From an uncultured Bacilli bacterium (GTDB taxonomy: Bacteria > Bacillota_I > Bacilli_A > RF39 > UBA660), in assembly GCA_944358875.1 (NCBI GenBank), contig CALVRZ010000005.1, forward strand, positions 1 through 52,937: 52,937 nucleotides of DNA, written 5' to 3'. Each line of letters starts with the position of its first letter. Position 1 is the first letter of the stretch. Of this stretch, positions 35,156-43,890 are shown in pieces. The position numbers and the translations under genes were made by a program. The notes beneath the pieces are model-generated. The model worked only from the letters and a program-made list of their open reading frames with translations. It searched no databases and had not been told where the DNA came from.

Positions 35156-37303
35156 ATGCAGTTAAAAAAATTAAATATTAAAAATTATAAAAGATTATTA
35201 GATGTAGAGCTTTCTTTAGAAGATGATATTACATTGATAGCTGGACCAAATAATTCTGGTAAAACATCAATTATTGAAGTATTAAAATTTCTTTTTACTG
35301 AAAATAAAGATAAAATAGAAATTTCAGAATTAAATATTTCGTTATTTAATAATTGGATAAATGATTTTTATGAGTGTTATAAAAATGTTTTAGATAAGAA
35401 AAAAGAAGGCTTTGAATTAATAGAGGAATTAACAAATTTTTTAAATGATAAATCAATATCTTTTAAAAATTTTTTGCCTGAAATAAATATTGAAGTTTCT
35501 TATGATAGGGATAAAGATAATTTATCAGATATAATTAAGTATTCATTTGAATTGGACGAAAACAATTCTGTTTATTTTGTTTACCAATGTGAATTAAATT
35601 TAAATCTTTTTCAAAAGAATTTGATTAATTCTAATAAGAAAATATCTGATAGATATAATAATTCTGGTATAAAAAATATTCAAAAAGAGAAATCAATAAA
35701 AAAAATAATCAAAAATATTATTCAAACTTCAATAGAAGAAAAATATTATTACACTAATTCTAAATATTTAGAAAAAAGTACAATTACAAAAAAAGAATTT
35801 AAATCGTTGTTTAATATAAAAATAATAAATGCATTAAGAAAATTAGATGATATAAAGAATGATTCTAATAATTCATTGAGTAAATCAATGGTAGATATTG
35901 CATCTAAAAAAGAAGATTTTGTAAAAAAAATGGATAATATTTCTGATTCTTTAATTCAAAAATTTGAAGATGAAGAAATTGAAAATATAATAGTTACTGA
36001 AAGTATGAACAAGTTTAATAGTTCTGTTAAAGAAACATCAGGTAGTGAAAGTTTTGCTGAGGTTAATTTACTTATTAATCCAGATACAAGTGATATTAAT
36101 GCATTATTGAAGGATGTATCAGAAGTACAATATAGTATAGATAGTTTTTTATTAGGAGAGTCTTCTCAGGGATTAGGATATAGTAACATGGTGTATTTGC
36201 ATATGTATCAACAAAATTTTGAGGATAATATAGATGATTCTAAAGTAAATATAATGATTATTGAAGAACCTGAATCACACATGCATCCGCAAATGCAATA
36301 TTCATTTTTTACAAAAATTATGTCATATTATGAGAATAATAGTCCTCAATGCATTGTCTCCACTCACTCTACAGATATTATAAATAGCATTAATAATTTA
36401 AGTAAGATTAGAGTTGTTAGGGGAACAAAGAGTATTTTTTCATCTAAGATATATGATTTAAGAAAATTTGTGGATAGTATAAAAGATAAAAAATATGATT
36501 CTTTGACTAGTAAAATAGAATTTTATGACTTTTTCTTTAATGTAGGATTGCCAAATATTATCTTTTCTAATAAAGTAATACTTTTTGAGGGAGATTCAGA
36601 AAGAATATTTTTGAAACGCATTATAAAAGATAAATTTGATAAATTATACAAAGACTATATTTCATTTATTCAAGTAGGTGGTGCATATGCAAAAAACTAT
36701 TTTGATATTATTAAATTTTTAAATATAAAAACTCTTGTTTTGACTGATATAGATTACAAAAAAAGATATGTAGATAAAGATTGTATTTTAAAATCACATT
36801 CTTCTAATGCAACTATTAATTATTCATATAATAATTTGAATAAATTAATGTCAAATCTCGATTTTCAAGTTGAAGAGTGTAATCTAACTGATGAAGAATC
36901 AAATGTTGATGATAGTACTGAATTAGATTTGGTAAGTGATGAGATAAAAATTTCTGATATTTATAACTGGTTGAAAGAAGAAAAGAATGAGATAATTGGA
37001 ATTTTTACTCAAACTGAAATGGATAACTATTCTAGGACTTTAGAAGAATCAATGTTAACAAAATATTTAGATATGAATATTTGGGACACAAAAACGACTA
37101 ATGATTGGAAAAAAATTAGAAAAGAAAATAATATTCGCTTTTCAATTCCAAGAACGGATGGAGCCGTTAGTATTAGAGATATTATTAATAGTTCTTCACA
37201 GAATAAAACTGATTTTATGTATTCTGTAATTTTAAGTAATAAATATTTGAAAATGATACCTTACTACATACAAAAAGGATTGGAGTGGTTAGAAAATGAA
37301 TGA
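35156..37303 (+). CDS. OLD-family ATPase/TOPRIM nuclease (GajA-like)
   Basis: A 715-aa protein. Walker A GPNNSGKTS is at residues 30-38. An ABC-type ATPase lower half has GESSQGLGYSN, MIIEEPESHMHP and STHSTDI (residues about 345-410). A C-terminal TOPRIM domain follows: VILFEGDSERIFLKRI with the Glu near 478, IQVGGAY, and LVLTDIDYKKR with the acidic pair near 530. This is the GajA arrangement of Gabija anti-phage systems, where the nuclease is held inactive by nucleotides. It is somewhat longer than usual GajA. It overlaps the UvrD-like gene by 8 bp, the Gabija gene order. Confidence 0.88.
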   Translation: MQLKKLNIKNYKRLLDVELSLEDDITLIAGPNNSGKTSIIEVLKFLFTENKDKIEISELNISLFNNWINDFYECYKNVLDKKKEGFELIEELTNFLNDKSISFKNFLPEINIEVSYDRDKDNLSDIIKYSFELDENNSVYFVYQCELNLNLFQKNLINSNKKISDRYNNSGIKNIQKEKSIKKIIKNIIQTSIEEKYYYTNSKYLEKSTITKKEFKSLFNIKIINALRKLDDIKNDSNNSLSKSMVDIASKKEDFVKKMDNISDSLIQKFEDEEIENIIVTESMNKFNSSVKETSGSESFAEVNLLINPDTSDINALLKDVSEVQYSIDSFLLGESSQGLGYSNMVYLHMYQQNFEDNIDDSKVNIMIIEEPESHMHPQMQYSFFTKIMSYYENNSPQCIVSTHSTDIINSINNLSKIRVVRGTKSIFSSKIYDLRKFVDSIKDKKYDSLTSKIEFYDFFFNVGLPNIIFSNKVILFEGDSERIFLKRIIKDKFDKLYKDYISFIQVGGAYAKNYFDIIKFLNIKTLVLTDIDYKKRYVDKDCILKSHSSNATINYSYNNLNKLMSNLDFQVEECNLTDEESNVDDSTELDLVSDEIKISDIYNWLKEEKNEIIGIFTQTEMDNYSRTLEESMLTKYLDMNIWDTKTTNDWKKIRKENNIRFSIPRTDGAVSIRDIINSSSQNKTDFMYSVILSNKYLKMIPYYIQKGLEWLENE

Positions 37304-39209
37304 TAGATTTTATTTGATAAACGCTCCGGCCGGAAGTGGAAAGACAACTTTTATTCATAATAAAATATTAGAATTGAGTATAACTGATTCTAGATGTAAG
37401 ATATTATGTATAACATATACCAATAGAGCAGCAGAAGAGTTAATAAACAGATTTAAATATAGCGATAATAATAATTTGCAAGTATATACGATTCATTCGT
37501 TTATAAGTGGATTTATAAATGCCTACTTTTGTAAAAAGGAAGTTATTGATTTTTATTTTGAACTATATGGTTGTGAAATAGAAAAAATAATTAATTTTCC
37601 TGAAGATGAAAAAAATAAAAAAAAGATTGAAAAATATAAAGAAAAATATGGTAATAATATAACTATTGATGTTGTCAGAAATAATATAGATACCTTATAT
37701 TATAATGAAACAAATTATAATAGCTATCTATATGGCGGTTTATCTCATGATTGTCTAATTGAATTCGTTTATTTACTTTCTAAAAGGTATTCAGTAATCC
37801 AATTTAAATTAGCAAATATGTTTAATTATATTTTTATTGACGAATATCAAGATACTCCTTCATGTGTGTTAAAATTATTTTATAATTCTTTAAAATATTC
37901 TAAAGCTAAACTATTTCTATTTGGTGATAAAATGCAACAAATATATGATAAATACGATATTTCTTTTGATAATGTATTAACTTCTTTTAATAAAAGTATT
38001 AAATTAAATAATAATTATAGATCTTCAAAGAAAATAGTTAATGTTTTAAATAATATTTATCATGATTCAGAATTTGTGCAAAGTGCAAAAGGTAAGCTTG
38101 TTAATTATGATTCTAAAATATTATGCATTTTTACAAATAACTACAATTTAGAAATAAAAAAATATACAAATTATTATAAATTATTTTTACTTAATAAGGA
38201 AAAATATGAGCAAATAGGCTCAATAAATTTATATAATTCAATATCATTAATTGACCAGTATTCATATAATGGTAAGTATAATGTTAATGATGCACTAAAT
38301 AGTAATATCGATGAAAATGCTGATATTTTATTTAAACCAATGTATTTAGTAAAAAATATTGTTGAATGCTATTATAAAAGCAATTATGGTGCTATTGCTA
38401 GAATAATAGAAAAATATAACAAAATTTTTAATGAAAATAATATAACAACATACAATTTTAAGCAAATTGAAGAATTAAAAAAATTTTTTGCAAACGTTGC
38501 TTGTGAATATGAAAATAATGAAAATACTATATTAGATTTTCTTAGTAAAATAAATGTTTTGAAACAAGAATATTACGATTTTATAGTTTCAAATCAAGAG
38601 TATGAGAAAGTATTAAATACTAAGTTGATTGAATTTAAGAACTATTGTAATTATACAATTGAATCTGATTGTTCCACACAACATGGGGTAAAAGGTGAGG
38701 GTCATGACAATATAATATTTGTTTCTGAATCATCGTCTAATCCAAACGTTCAAATGTATGAATTTTATAATTATTTTAGCCAAAAAAATATAGACATCAT
38801 TAAATTTGAAAAATTTAATGATGCATATTTGAAATATTTGTTAGATATTGAAAAAGTTATTAATATGAAAATAAATGCTTTAACAGCTGAAACATATTCT
38901 ATTTATTCAACTCAAATAGATTTAATTATTAATAAAATGTATAATGAATTTAGAGAAAATGAATTATTTAAATTATTAGAAAAAAAATATTTTAAATATA
39001 TTGCTAACAAAAAAGTTACAAATTTAAAGAGTTTATTAAAAAAAGGAAATATCTCTGGTATATTAACAGCATATAAAATATTTTATGTTGGATGTTCAAG
39101 AGCAAAAAAAAATTTGGTATTGTTAATAAATAAAGATAAAACAAGTAGTTATCAAGAAGATTTATCAAATAAGTTGAAAAGTATTGGATTTGATATTGAA
39201 ATAGCATAA
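37296..39209 (+). CDS. UvrD-like superfamily 1 helicase (GajB-like)
   Basis: A 637-aa helicase. Walker A APAGSGKTT is at residues 10-18, motif Ia is CITYTNRAAEEL, and YIFIDEYQDTP is motif II. LFGDKMQQIYDKY is motif III, LNNNYRSSKKIV motif IV, TQHGVKGEGHDNIIFV motif V and VGCSRAKKNLVLLI motif VI. It lacks the large extra domains of PcrA/UvrD. In Gabija, GajB joins GajA in a supramolecular complex. Low-complexity A/T-rich codons dominate the sequence. No dedicated ribosome site stands out; translation is probably coupled to GajA. Confidence 0.88.
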   Translation: MNDRFYLINAPAGSGKTTFIHNKILELSITDSRCKILCITYTNRAAEELINRFKYSDNNNLQVYTIHSFISGFINAYFCKKEVIDFYFELYGCEIEKIINFPEDEKNKKKIEKYKEKYGNNITIDVVRNNIDTLYYNETNYNSYLYGGLSHDCLIEFVYLLSKRYSVIQFKLANMFNYIFIDEYQDTPSCVLKLFYNSLKYSKAKLFLFGDKMQQIYDKYDISFDNVLTSFNKSIKLNNNYRSSKKIVNVLNNIYHDSEFVQSAKGKLVNYDSKILCIFTNNYNLEIKKYTNYYKLFLLNKEKYEQIGSINLYNSISLIDQYSYNGKYNVNDALNSNIDENADILFKPMYLVKNIVECYYKSNYGAIARIIEKYNKIFNENNITTYNFKQIEELKKFFANVACEYENNENTILDFLSKINVLKQEYYDFIVSNQEYEKVLNTKLIEFKNYCNYTIESDCSTQHGVKGEGHDNIIFVSESSSNPNVQMYEFYNYFSQKNIDIIKFEKFNDAYLKYLLDIEKVINMKINALTAETYSIYSTQIDLIINKMYNEFRENELFKLLEKKYFKYIANKKVTNLKSLLKKGNISGILTAYKIFYVGCSRAKKNLVLLINKDKTSSYQEDLSNKLKSIGFDIEIA

Positions 39210-39213
39210 GTAT

Positions 39214-39237
39214 TTCTACCCATCAGCCACCCATCAA
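39214..39237. repeat. Integrase arm-type sites, right end
   Basis: TTCTACCCATCA at 39214-39225 is identical to 22167-22178, followed by a second ACCCATCAA at 39229-39237. Confidence 0.5.
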
Positions 39238-39308
39238 ATTGTACTAAATTTCGTAATTTTTAGTTAAATTTTATTAAACTTAAAATTAATTGTATGCCGA
39301 TATTACGG

Positions 39309-39333
39309 GGATTTTTGATAATCCTCTTTTTTT
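39309..39333 (+). terminator. Terminator after the Gabija-like pair
   Basis: GGATT (39309-39313), loop, AATCC (39320-39324), then TC and T7. Confidence 0.6.
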
Positions 39334-39342
39334 ATTAAATTG

Positions 39343-39351
39343 CCCCCTGAA
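39343..39351 (+). repeat. Candidate attR core
   Basis: CCCCCTGAA, as at 22086-22094. It is followed directly by a second terminator hairpin, which would be the original end of the host small RNA. Confidence 0.4.
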
Positions 39352-39387
39352 AGTCGGCATATTAAAGTATGCCGACTACTTTTTTTA
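39352..39387 (+). terminator. Probable original terminator of the interrupted small RNA
   Basis: AGTCGGCATA (39352-39361) and TATGCCGACT (39368-39377), then a T run to 39387. A further TATGCCGA at 39293-39300 could pair with the 5' arm as an alternative. Confidence 0.65.
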
Positions 39388-39556
39388 GGAAATATAATGG
39401 TTTGCGAAGACTGGCTATTTTAAAAATATGCTTTTAGGCAACAAATAGGTAACATTTTTTATTAAAAAAGTTAAATTTATCTAATAATACACTTTTATAT
39501 GGTATAATAAATAACAGAAGTAATTTTACTTTATAAAAATGAATGGAGGAAATAAT

Positions 39557-39901
39557 ATGGAAAAAGTAAATGCAAAAGATTATTTAGGGAAGGAAGTATC
39601 TATAGAAATAGATAGACCATTAGGAACAAGGCACCCTAAACATGGGTTTATGTATATGATAAATTATGGATTCATTCCTAACACTGTAAGTGGAGATGAT
39701 GAAGAATTAGATGCTTATTTAGTTGGAGAATTTGAACCAGTAGAAAAAAGCAGTGGTAAAGTAATTGCTATCATACATCGTACAAATGATGATGATGATA
39801 AATTAATTGTTTCAAAAGATGGTAAAGACTATTCAGATGATGCCATAAGAGCCTTAACAGAATTTCAAGAAAAATATTTTGAATCAATTATAATCAGATA
39901 A
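39557..39901 (+). CDS. Short inorganic pyrophosphatase-family protein
   Basis: A 114-aa protein related to class I soluble pyrophosphatase, which hydrolyses PPi to phosphate. The block KHGFMYMINYGFIPNT near residues 32-47 matches the YxINYGxIP part of the family. DDEELDAYLVGE carries acidic metal ligands. It is much shorter than the 170-180 aa of standard enzymes, as in a Firmicutes subgroup of unproven activity. The start is ATG 39557; GGAGGA (39545-39550) is 6 nt upstream and lies inside the longer in-frame reading from 39539. Confidence 0.85.
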   Translation: MEKVNAKDYLGKEVSIEIDRPLGTRHPKHGFMYMINYGFIPNTVSGDDEELDAYLVGEFEPVEKSSGKVIAIIHRTNDDDDKLIVSKDGKDYSDDAIRALTEFQEKYFESIIIR

Positions 39902-39927
39902 TGACTCGTATATAAGGGGGAATTTTT

Positions 39928-40056
39928 ATGGAAAAATTAGAATTTGAAAAAGAAAAGGAAAAATTAGAACAGACAATAGCTATTATTAAACAAATTTTAC
40001 AAGATGAAAACCCTGATTTAAAAAACATTCAAAAGCAATTAATTAGAAAAAGATAA
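39928..40056 (+). CDS. 42-aa charged helical protein
   Basis: A small ORF with a strong ribosome site (GGGGGA, 7-nt spacing), 27 bp after the pyrophosphatase gene. The product is a single charged helix (EKLEFEKEKEKLEQ, then IIKQILQDENPDL) with a basic end. No family recognised. Placement and site suggest it is translated in the ppa operon. Confidence 0.6.
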   Translation: MEKLEFEKEKEKLEQTIAIIKQILQDENPDLKNIQKQLIRKR

Positions 40057-40100
40057 TATAAAATTAATAAAATATAAAATTACACTAAATATGGTAAAAA

Positions 40101-40148
40101 AGAGACATAATCTTAATGTCTCTGAAGGAACCGAAAGACTCCATTTTT
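40101..40148 (+). terminator. Hairpin after the pyrophosphatase operon
   Basis: AGAGACAT (40101-40108) and ATGTCTCT (40116-40123) form an 8-bp stem, followed by GAAGGAACCGAAAG and CCATTTTTG. The latter part resembles the end of the small RNA at 22089-22119. It may be a terminator or part of a small RNA. Confidence 0.5.
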
Positions 40149-40294
40149 GTTATGTTATATATCAAAAATACTAATACTATTGTCAAAGTTTTAAGCTATT
40201 AATAAACTTCATGATAATAAAATGTACCTAACAAATTTAATAAAAAATTTTCTAAATAAGTATGGTATAATAAATCCAAAAGGAGTGACTAACT

Positions 40295-41239
40295 ATGCTA
40301 GATAAAATAATACCTACATGCAAATTCGTCGTTGATAATGCCAACCATGTAAAAATTAATTATGCTAAAATTAAAGAATTAATTGATGAACTATTAGTTT
40401 TTGATAATGTTCACTATTTAACTAAAGTACCTTATAGTGTGTATGATATGAGTACTAAAGATATAGTTAATTTTTTACTGATATATGACTCAATTGATTT
40501 CTCTTTTTGGGGCAATCCCAAATGGACAATTGATGCGAATGGTGAATATTTAGATGGTGGAATAGCACTATTACATTGTATTTTTAATTTGTTTAATGGT
40601 CATGATAGCTCAGAAGTCTATCAAAAGTTAGAACATATGACACTAGAAGAATTTAAAGAAATTTTAAAAGGAAATGTTACTATACCACTTCTAGAAGAAA
40701 GATATAACATAGTAACTAATATTGCCAAAATAGTTAATAACAAAATGAATGGTAATTTTTATAACTATATTAGTAATTTAACTAAAGATAAAGAAATATT
40801 TAAAGTAATCCATGAAAATTTTACTAATTTTGACGATACTAGGACTTATAAAGGACAAACCATATATTTTCATAAATTAGCCCAATTATTAGTATCTGAC
40901 ATACTCCATGTCATTAAAAATAAAGAAAATATTAAAGTTGATTATTCAAATTTAGTTGGTTGTGCTGACTATAAAATACCACAAGTAATGCAGGGGTTAG
41001 GTATTTTAGAATATAATAATGAATTATTTTCATTATTAGAGTCAAAAAACGAAATAGAAGAAAATAGTGAATATGAAGTTGAGATTAGGGCTAGTATGAT
41101 TATTGTCATAAATCATATCTGGGAGCAAATAGATAAAAGCATTGATCGAATAGATATAAATGATTTTATATGGAGTAAAGGTCAAGATAAAACTAAGAAA
41201 TATAAACCATACCATTTAACTAGAACATCGTCATATTAA
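40295..41239 (+). CDS. Queuosine salvage protein (Q-nucleotide N-glycosylase family, DUF2419)
   Basis: A 314-aa protein matching the Q_salvage family (PF10343, Qng1-like). These enzymes release queuine from queuosine 5'-phosphate for reuse in tRNA. Family features seen are SFWGNPKWTID near residues 70-80, the DGGIALLHC region, GQTIYFHKLAQLLVSDI, and the C-terminal block VGCADYKIPQVMQGLGIL. Presence implies use of external or recycled Q rather than synthesis. TATAAT at 40266-40271 and AAAGGAG precede it. Monocistronic. Confidence 0.85.
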   Translation: MLDKIIPTCKFVVDNANHVKINYAKIKELIDELLVFDNVHYLTKVPYSVYDMSTKDIVNFLLIYDSIDFSFWGNPKWTIDANGEYLDGGIALLHCIFNLFNGHDSSEVYQKLEHMTLEEFKEILKGNVTIPLLEERYNIVTNIAKIVNNKMNGNFYNYISNLTKDKEIFKVIHENFTNFDDTRTYKGQTIYFHKLAQLLVSDILHVIKNKENIKVDYSNLVGCADYKIPQVMQGLGILEYNNELFSLLESKNEIEENSEYEVEIRASMIIVINHIWEQIDKSIDRIDINDFIWSKGQDKTKKYKPYHLTRTSSY

Positions 41240-41296
41240 ACTAAGAATATGACTTTAAAAAGCCTATATAAGATTGCTATAAAATTACTAAAGCAA

Positions 41297-41325
41297 TTGA
41301 CAAACAATTGTTTGAATGATATCAT
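41297..41325 (+). promoter_or_regulatory. rarA promoter with LexA-like palindrome
   Basis: TTGACA (41297-41302), 17 bp, TATCAT (41320-41325). The 14-bp perfect palindrome CAAACAATTGTTTG (41301-41314) overlaps the -35 and spacer. It resembles Firmicutes SOS boxes (GAAC-N4-GTTC) and recurs at 50770-50783. Confidence 0.6.
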
Positions 41326-41355
41326 ATACATGTAGGAAAATTAAGAGGTGAAAAT

Positions 41356-42684
41356 ATGGAGCAAACATCACTATTTGAAATATCCACTAACGAACCCCTC
41401 GCATCCCGTATGCGACCTAGAAATCTAAGTGAATTTGTTGGCCAGACTCATTTATTAGGAGAAAATAAAATTCTAAGAAAAATAATTGAAAGTGACAACG
41501 TTTCTTCCATGATCTTTTGGGGACCACCTGGTGTAGGTAAGACCACATTAGCTCGTATAATCGCTAGAGAAACCAAATCAGAATTTATTACCTTTTCAGC
41601 TGTTACTTCCGGAATTAAGGAAATAAAAAAAGTCATGGAAGACGCTGATAACAATAAAAAATTAGGTATAAAAACGATTGTCTTTGTCGATGAAATTCAT
41701 CGTTTTAATAAAGCTCAACAAGATGCCTTCTTACCATTCGTTGAAAAAGGATCTATTGTTTTAATTGGCGCCACTACTGAAAATCCCTCTTTTGAAATTA
41801 ATAATGCCTTACTTTCAAGATGTAGAGTATTTGTTTTAAAAGAATTGTCTAATGAAGATATTTTGATCTTATTAAAAAGAGCTATCAGTGATGAAAGGGG
41901 ATTTGGTCAGGTAAAAATCAATATATCTGATGAATATTTAAAAGTAATAGCTAACTTTGCCAATGGTGATGCCAGATCAGCATTAACTACTTTAGACATG
42001 ATTGTTACTAATAGTGATGAAAATGAAGATGGTAGTATAACTATTACTAAAAATAATATTGAAGAATGCATAACTAAAAAAACATTACTATATGACAAAA
42101 ATGGTGAAGAACATTATAATATAATTTCCGCTCTTCATAAATCAATGCGAAATAGTGACCCAGATGCTGCCGTCTATTGGCTTGCCAGAATGCTAGAAGC
42201 AGGGGAAGATCCTATTTATATCGCAAGAAGGATTACCAGATTTGCATCAGAGGATATTGGGCTTGCCGATACGAATGCCCTAAATGTTGCTATTAATGTA
42301 TATCATGCTTGTCATTTTATTGGCATGCCGGAATGCAATGTTCATTTAACTGAAGCAGTAATTTATATGTCTTTAGCACCCAAATCAAATGCCTGTGATA
42401 TTGCTTATCAACTAGCTAGCGCTGATGCTAAAAAAATGCTTGCTGAACCCGTTCCATTAGTTATTAGAAATGCTCCTACAAAATTAATGAAAGAATTAAA
42501 TTATGGTAAAGGATATCAATATGCTCATGACAGTAAAGATAAACTAACAACCATGGAATGTTTACCACCTTCTTTATTAGGAAAAACATACTATCATCCA
42601 ACAATCCAAGGTAATGAAATACGCTTTAAACAAAGATTAGAACAAATCAAAGAATGGAAAAAAACTCACCAAAATACGAAATAA
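41356..42684 (+). CDS. rarA: Replication-associated recombination protein RarA (MgsA)
   Basis: A 442-aa AAA+ ATPase acting at stalled forks. PLASRMRPRNLSEFVGQ opens it. Walker A GPPGVGKTT is near 55-63, Walker B is VFVDEIHRF near 111-119, and sensor 1 is IGATTENPSFE. FANGDARSALTTLD is sensor 2, and the tetramerization domain has HKSMRNSDPDAAVYWLARM. Normal length. Ribosome site AGAGGTG. The palindrome in its promoter suggests damage-dependent control. Confidence 0.96.
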   Translation: MEQTSLFEISTNEPLASRMRPRNLSEFVGQTHLLGENKILRKIIESDNVSSMIFWGPPGVGKTTLARIIARETKSEFITFSAVTSGIKEIKKVMEDADNNKKLGIKTIVFVDEIHRFNKAQQDAFLPFVEKGSIVLIGATTENPSFEINNALLSRCRVFVLKELSNEDILILLKRAISDERGFGQVKINISDEYLKVIANFANGDARSALTTLDMIVTNSDENEDGSITITKNNIEECITKKTLLYDKNGEEHYNIISALHKSMRNSDPDAAVYWLARMLEAGEDPIYIARRITRFASEDIGLADTNALNVAINVYHACHFIGMPECNVHLTEAVIYMSLAPKSNACDIAYQLASADAKKMLAEPVPLVIRNAPTKLMKELNYGKGYQYAHDSKDKLTTMECLPPSLLGKTYYHPTIQGNEIRFKQRLEQIKEWKKTHQNTK

Positions 42685-42743
42685 GTATTGCAACGTCCTA
42701 GTCATATGATATAATTAATTATGTAATTAAAGTGAGGTAAAAA

Positions 42744-43805
42744 ATGAAAATCGAAGAAGCTAAACAAGAATTAATCAAAAGATACAGATACTTATATGAA
42801 AATGCTTTATTTATTTTAGCACCATATATGTATGAACAATCCCAAGAAGAATACCAAGAAACATTACGCACAATTCATAAACAAAGCAACCTAATTAGTG
42901 CTCCATTAATATATTTGAAATTAAATAGACTAGACAGTATTGTACCCATCTTTGAAGAATTTCTTTTATCTGATCAACATATGGAGGAAAGTAAACTTTA
43001 TCAACTAACTGAAGAAAATAAAAATGATAAAGAATATTTAGCCAAAGTCAAACAAGGAATAGCCTTAGTTACAAAGAAAAACAAGGCAGAAACTTATTTC
43101 AAAGAAAAGTTAAACATTGGAAACATCTTAAAAGTCGTAGGTAATTACATTGAAGAACAATCAGGCGATTTAACCAATAAAAAAAATAAATTATTTGTTC
43201 TCGATGAATATTATAGGTTATATCGCTATAAAAATGATGGTAAAGTATACACTAGTGGTAGAAATCTAAATCTTCATGATTGTGGTTATATAAGCATTAG
43301 AATGCAAAATCATATTGCTACAAGAGACAGAAAAGACATTGGTGTAATAAAAAATTCATTTATTATAGCTGTAAATAAAATACCACTATATGAATATAAT
43401 AGTTCCATTTTTATGGAAAGTGAAAAACAACGAATATATTTAGACTATCATGATGAACTACCATGTGATTTAGAAATTGATTGTAATTTAGAGATAAAAA
43501 ATGCTGAGCCAAATAAAATGTTAAAACGTCCCGAAAATACAACTTCCTGTGGCAAGCCATTTACCATCAAAGAGGAAGAAATTTTCGTTGGGCCAAATAA
43601 CCAATATTATCAGTTATGTCCACACTGTGGATTCATCGTCAATATTCCAAGTAACATAATATCTGATGGTATAAAGAAACGTATCAATGAAAGATGCCAA
43701 AAAGATGATAAATTATTTAGAAAAATGTATCTTTATTCAGAATTATTTAGCTTAGATAGACAATCGACACAAGAACAAAAAAGATTACTAAAAAATAATC
43801 GTTAA
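42744..43805 (+). CDS. Unknown protein with a zinc-ribbon-like motif
   Basis: A 353-aa soluble protein I do not recognise. The N-terminal 130 residues are helical. The middle holds FVLDEYYRLYRYKNDGK and a beta-rich part. TSCGKPF and then YQLCPHCGFIV near residues 270-300 give a Cys set like a zinc ribbon, though the first pair has a single Cys. It is alone between rarA and the decayed cupin gene. Ribosome site weak (GTGAGG). Confidence 0.75.
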   Translation: MKIEEAKQELIKRYRYLYENALFILAPYMYEQSQEEYQETLRTIHKQSNLISAPLIYLKLNRLDSIVPIFEEFLLSDQHMEESKLYQLTEENKNDKEYLAKVKQGIALVTKKNKAETYFKEKLNIGNILKVVGNYIEEQSGDLTNKKNKLFVLDEYYRLYRYKNDGKVYTSGRNLNLHDCGYISIRMQNHIATRDRKDIGVIKNSFIIAVNKIPLYEYNSSIFMESEKQRIYLDYHDELPCDLEIDCNLEIKNAEPNKMLKRPENTTSCGKPFTIKEEEIFVGPNNQYYQLCPHCGFIVNIPSNIISDGIKKRINERCQKDDKLFRKMYLYSELFSLDRQSTQEQKRLLKNNR

Positions 43806-43890
43806 AATAATAATAGTAAATATATAGTATGATAAAAAAGTGTGAAATAATTAATTAAAATTATTTCATAAATAAAAGGAGGAAACAAAT

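Larger units (their letters stand above)
22086..39351. mobile_element. Integrative mobilizable element with defence cargo (about 17.3 kb)
   Basis: The segment between recG and ppa carries a tyrosine integrase next to the left end, a MobV relaxase, RepA-like and other replication genes, an Xre regulator, and then restriction-modification and Gabija-like cargo. Candidate attachment cores are the direct repeats CCCCCTGAA at 22086-22094 and 39343-39351. Repeats containing ACCCATCA near both ends (22167-22188, 39214-39237) look like integrase arm sites. It lacks a type IV secretion set, so transfer would need a helper. The integrase and RepA genes are both interrupted, so it may be immobile now. 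End points are inferred. Confidence 0.75.

Noticed and set aside
40101-40160. PreQ1 riboswitch before the queuosine salvage gene
   Set aside because: The AGAGACAT hairpin lacks the preQ1 pseudoknot sequences and lies over 130 bp upstream; it fits a terminator of the preceding operon better.
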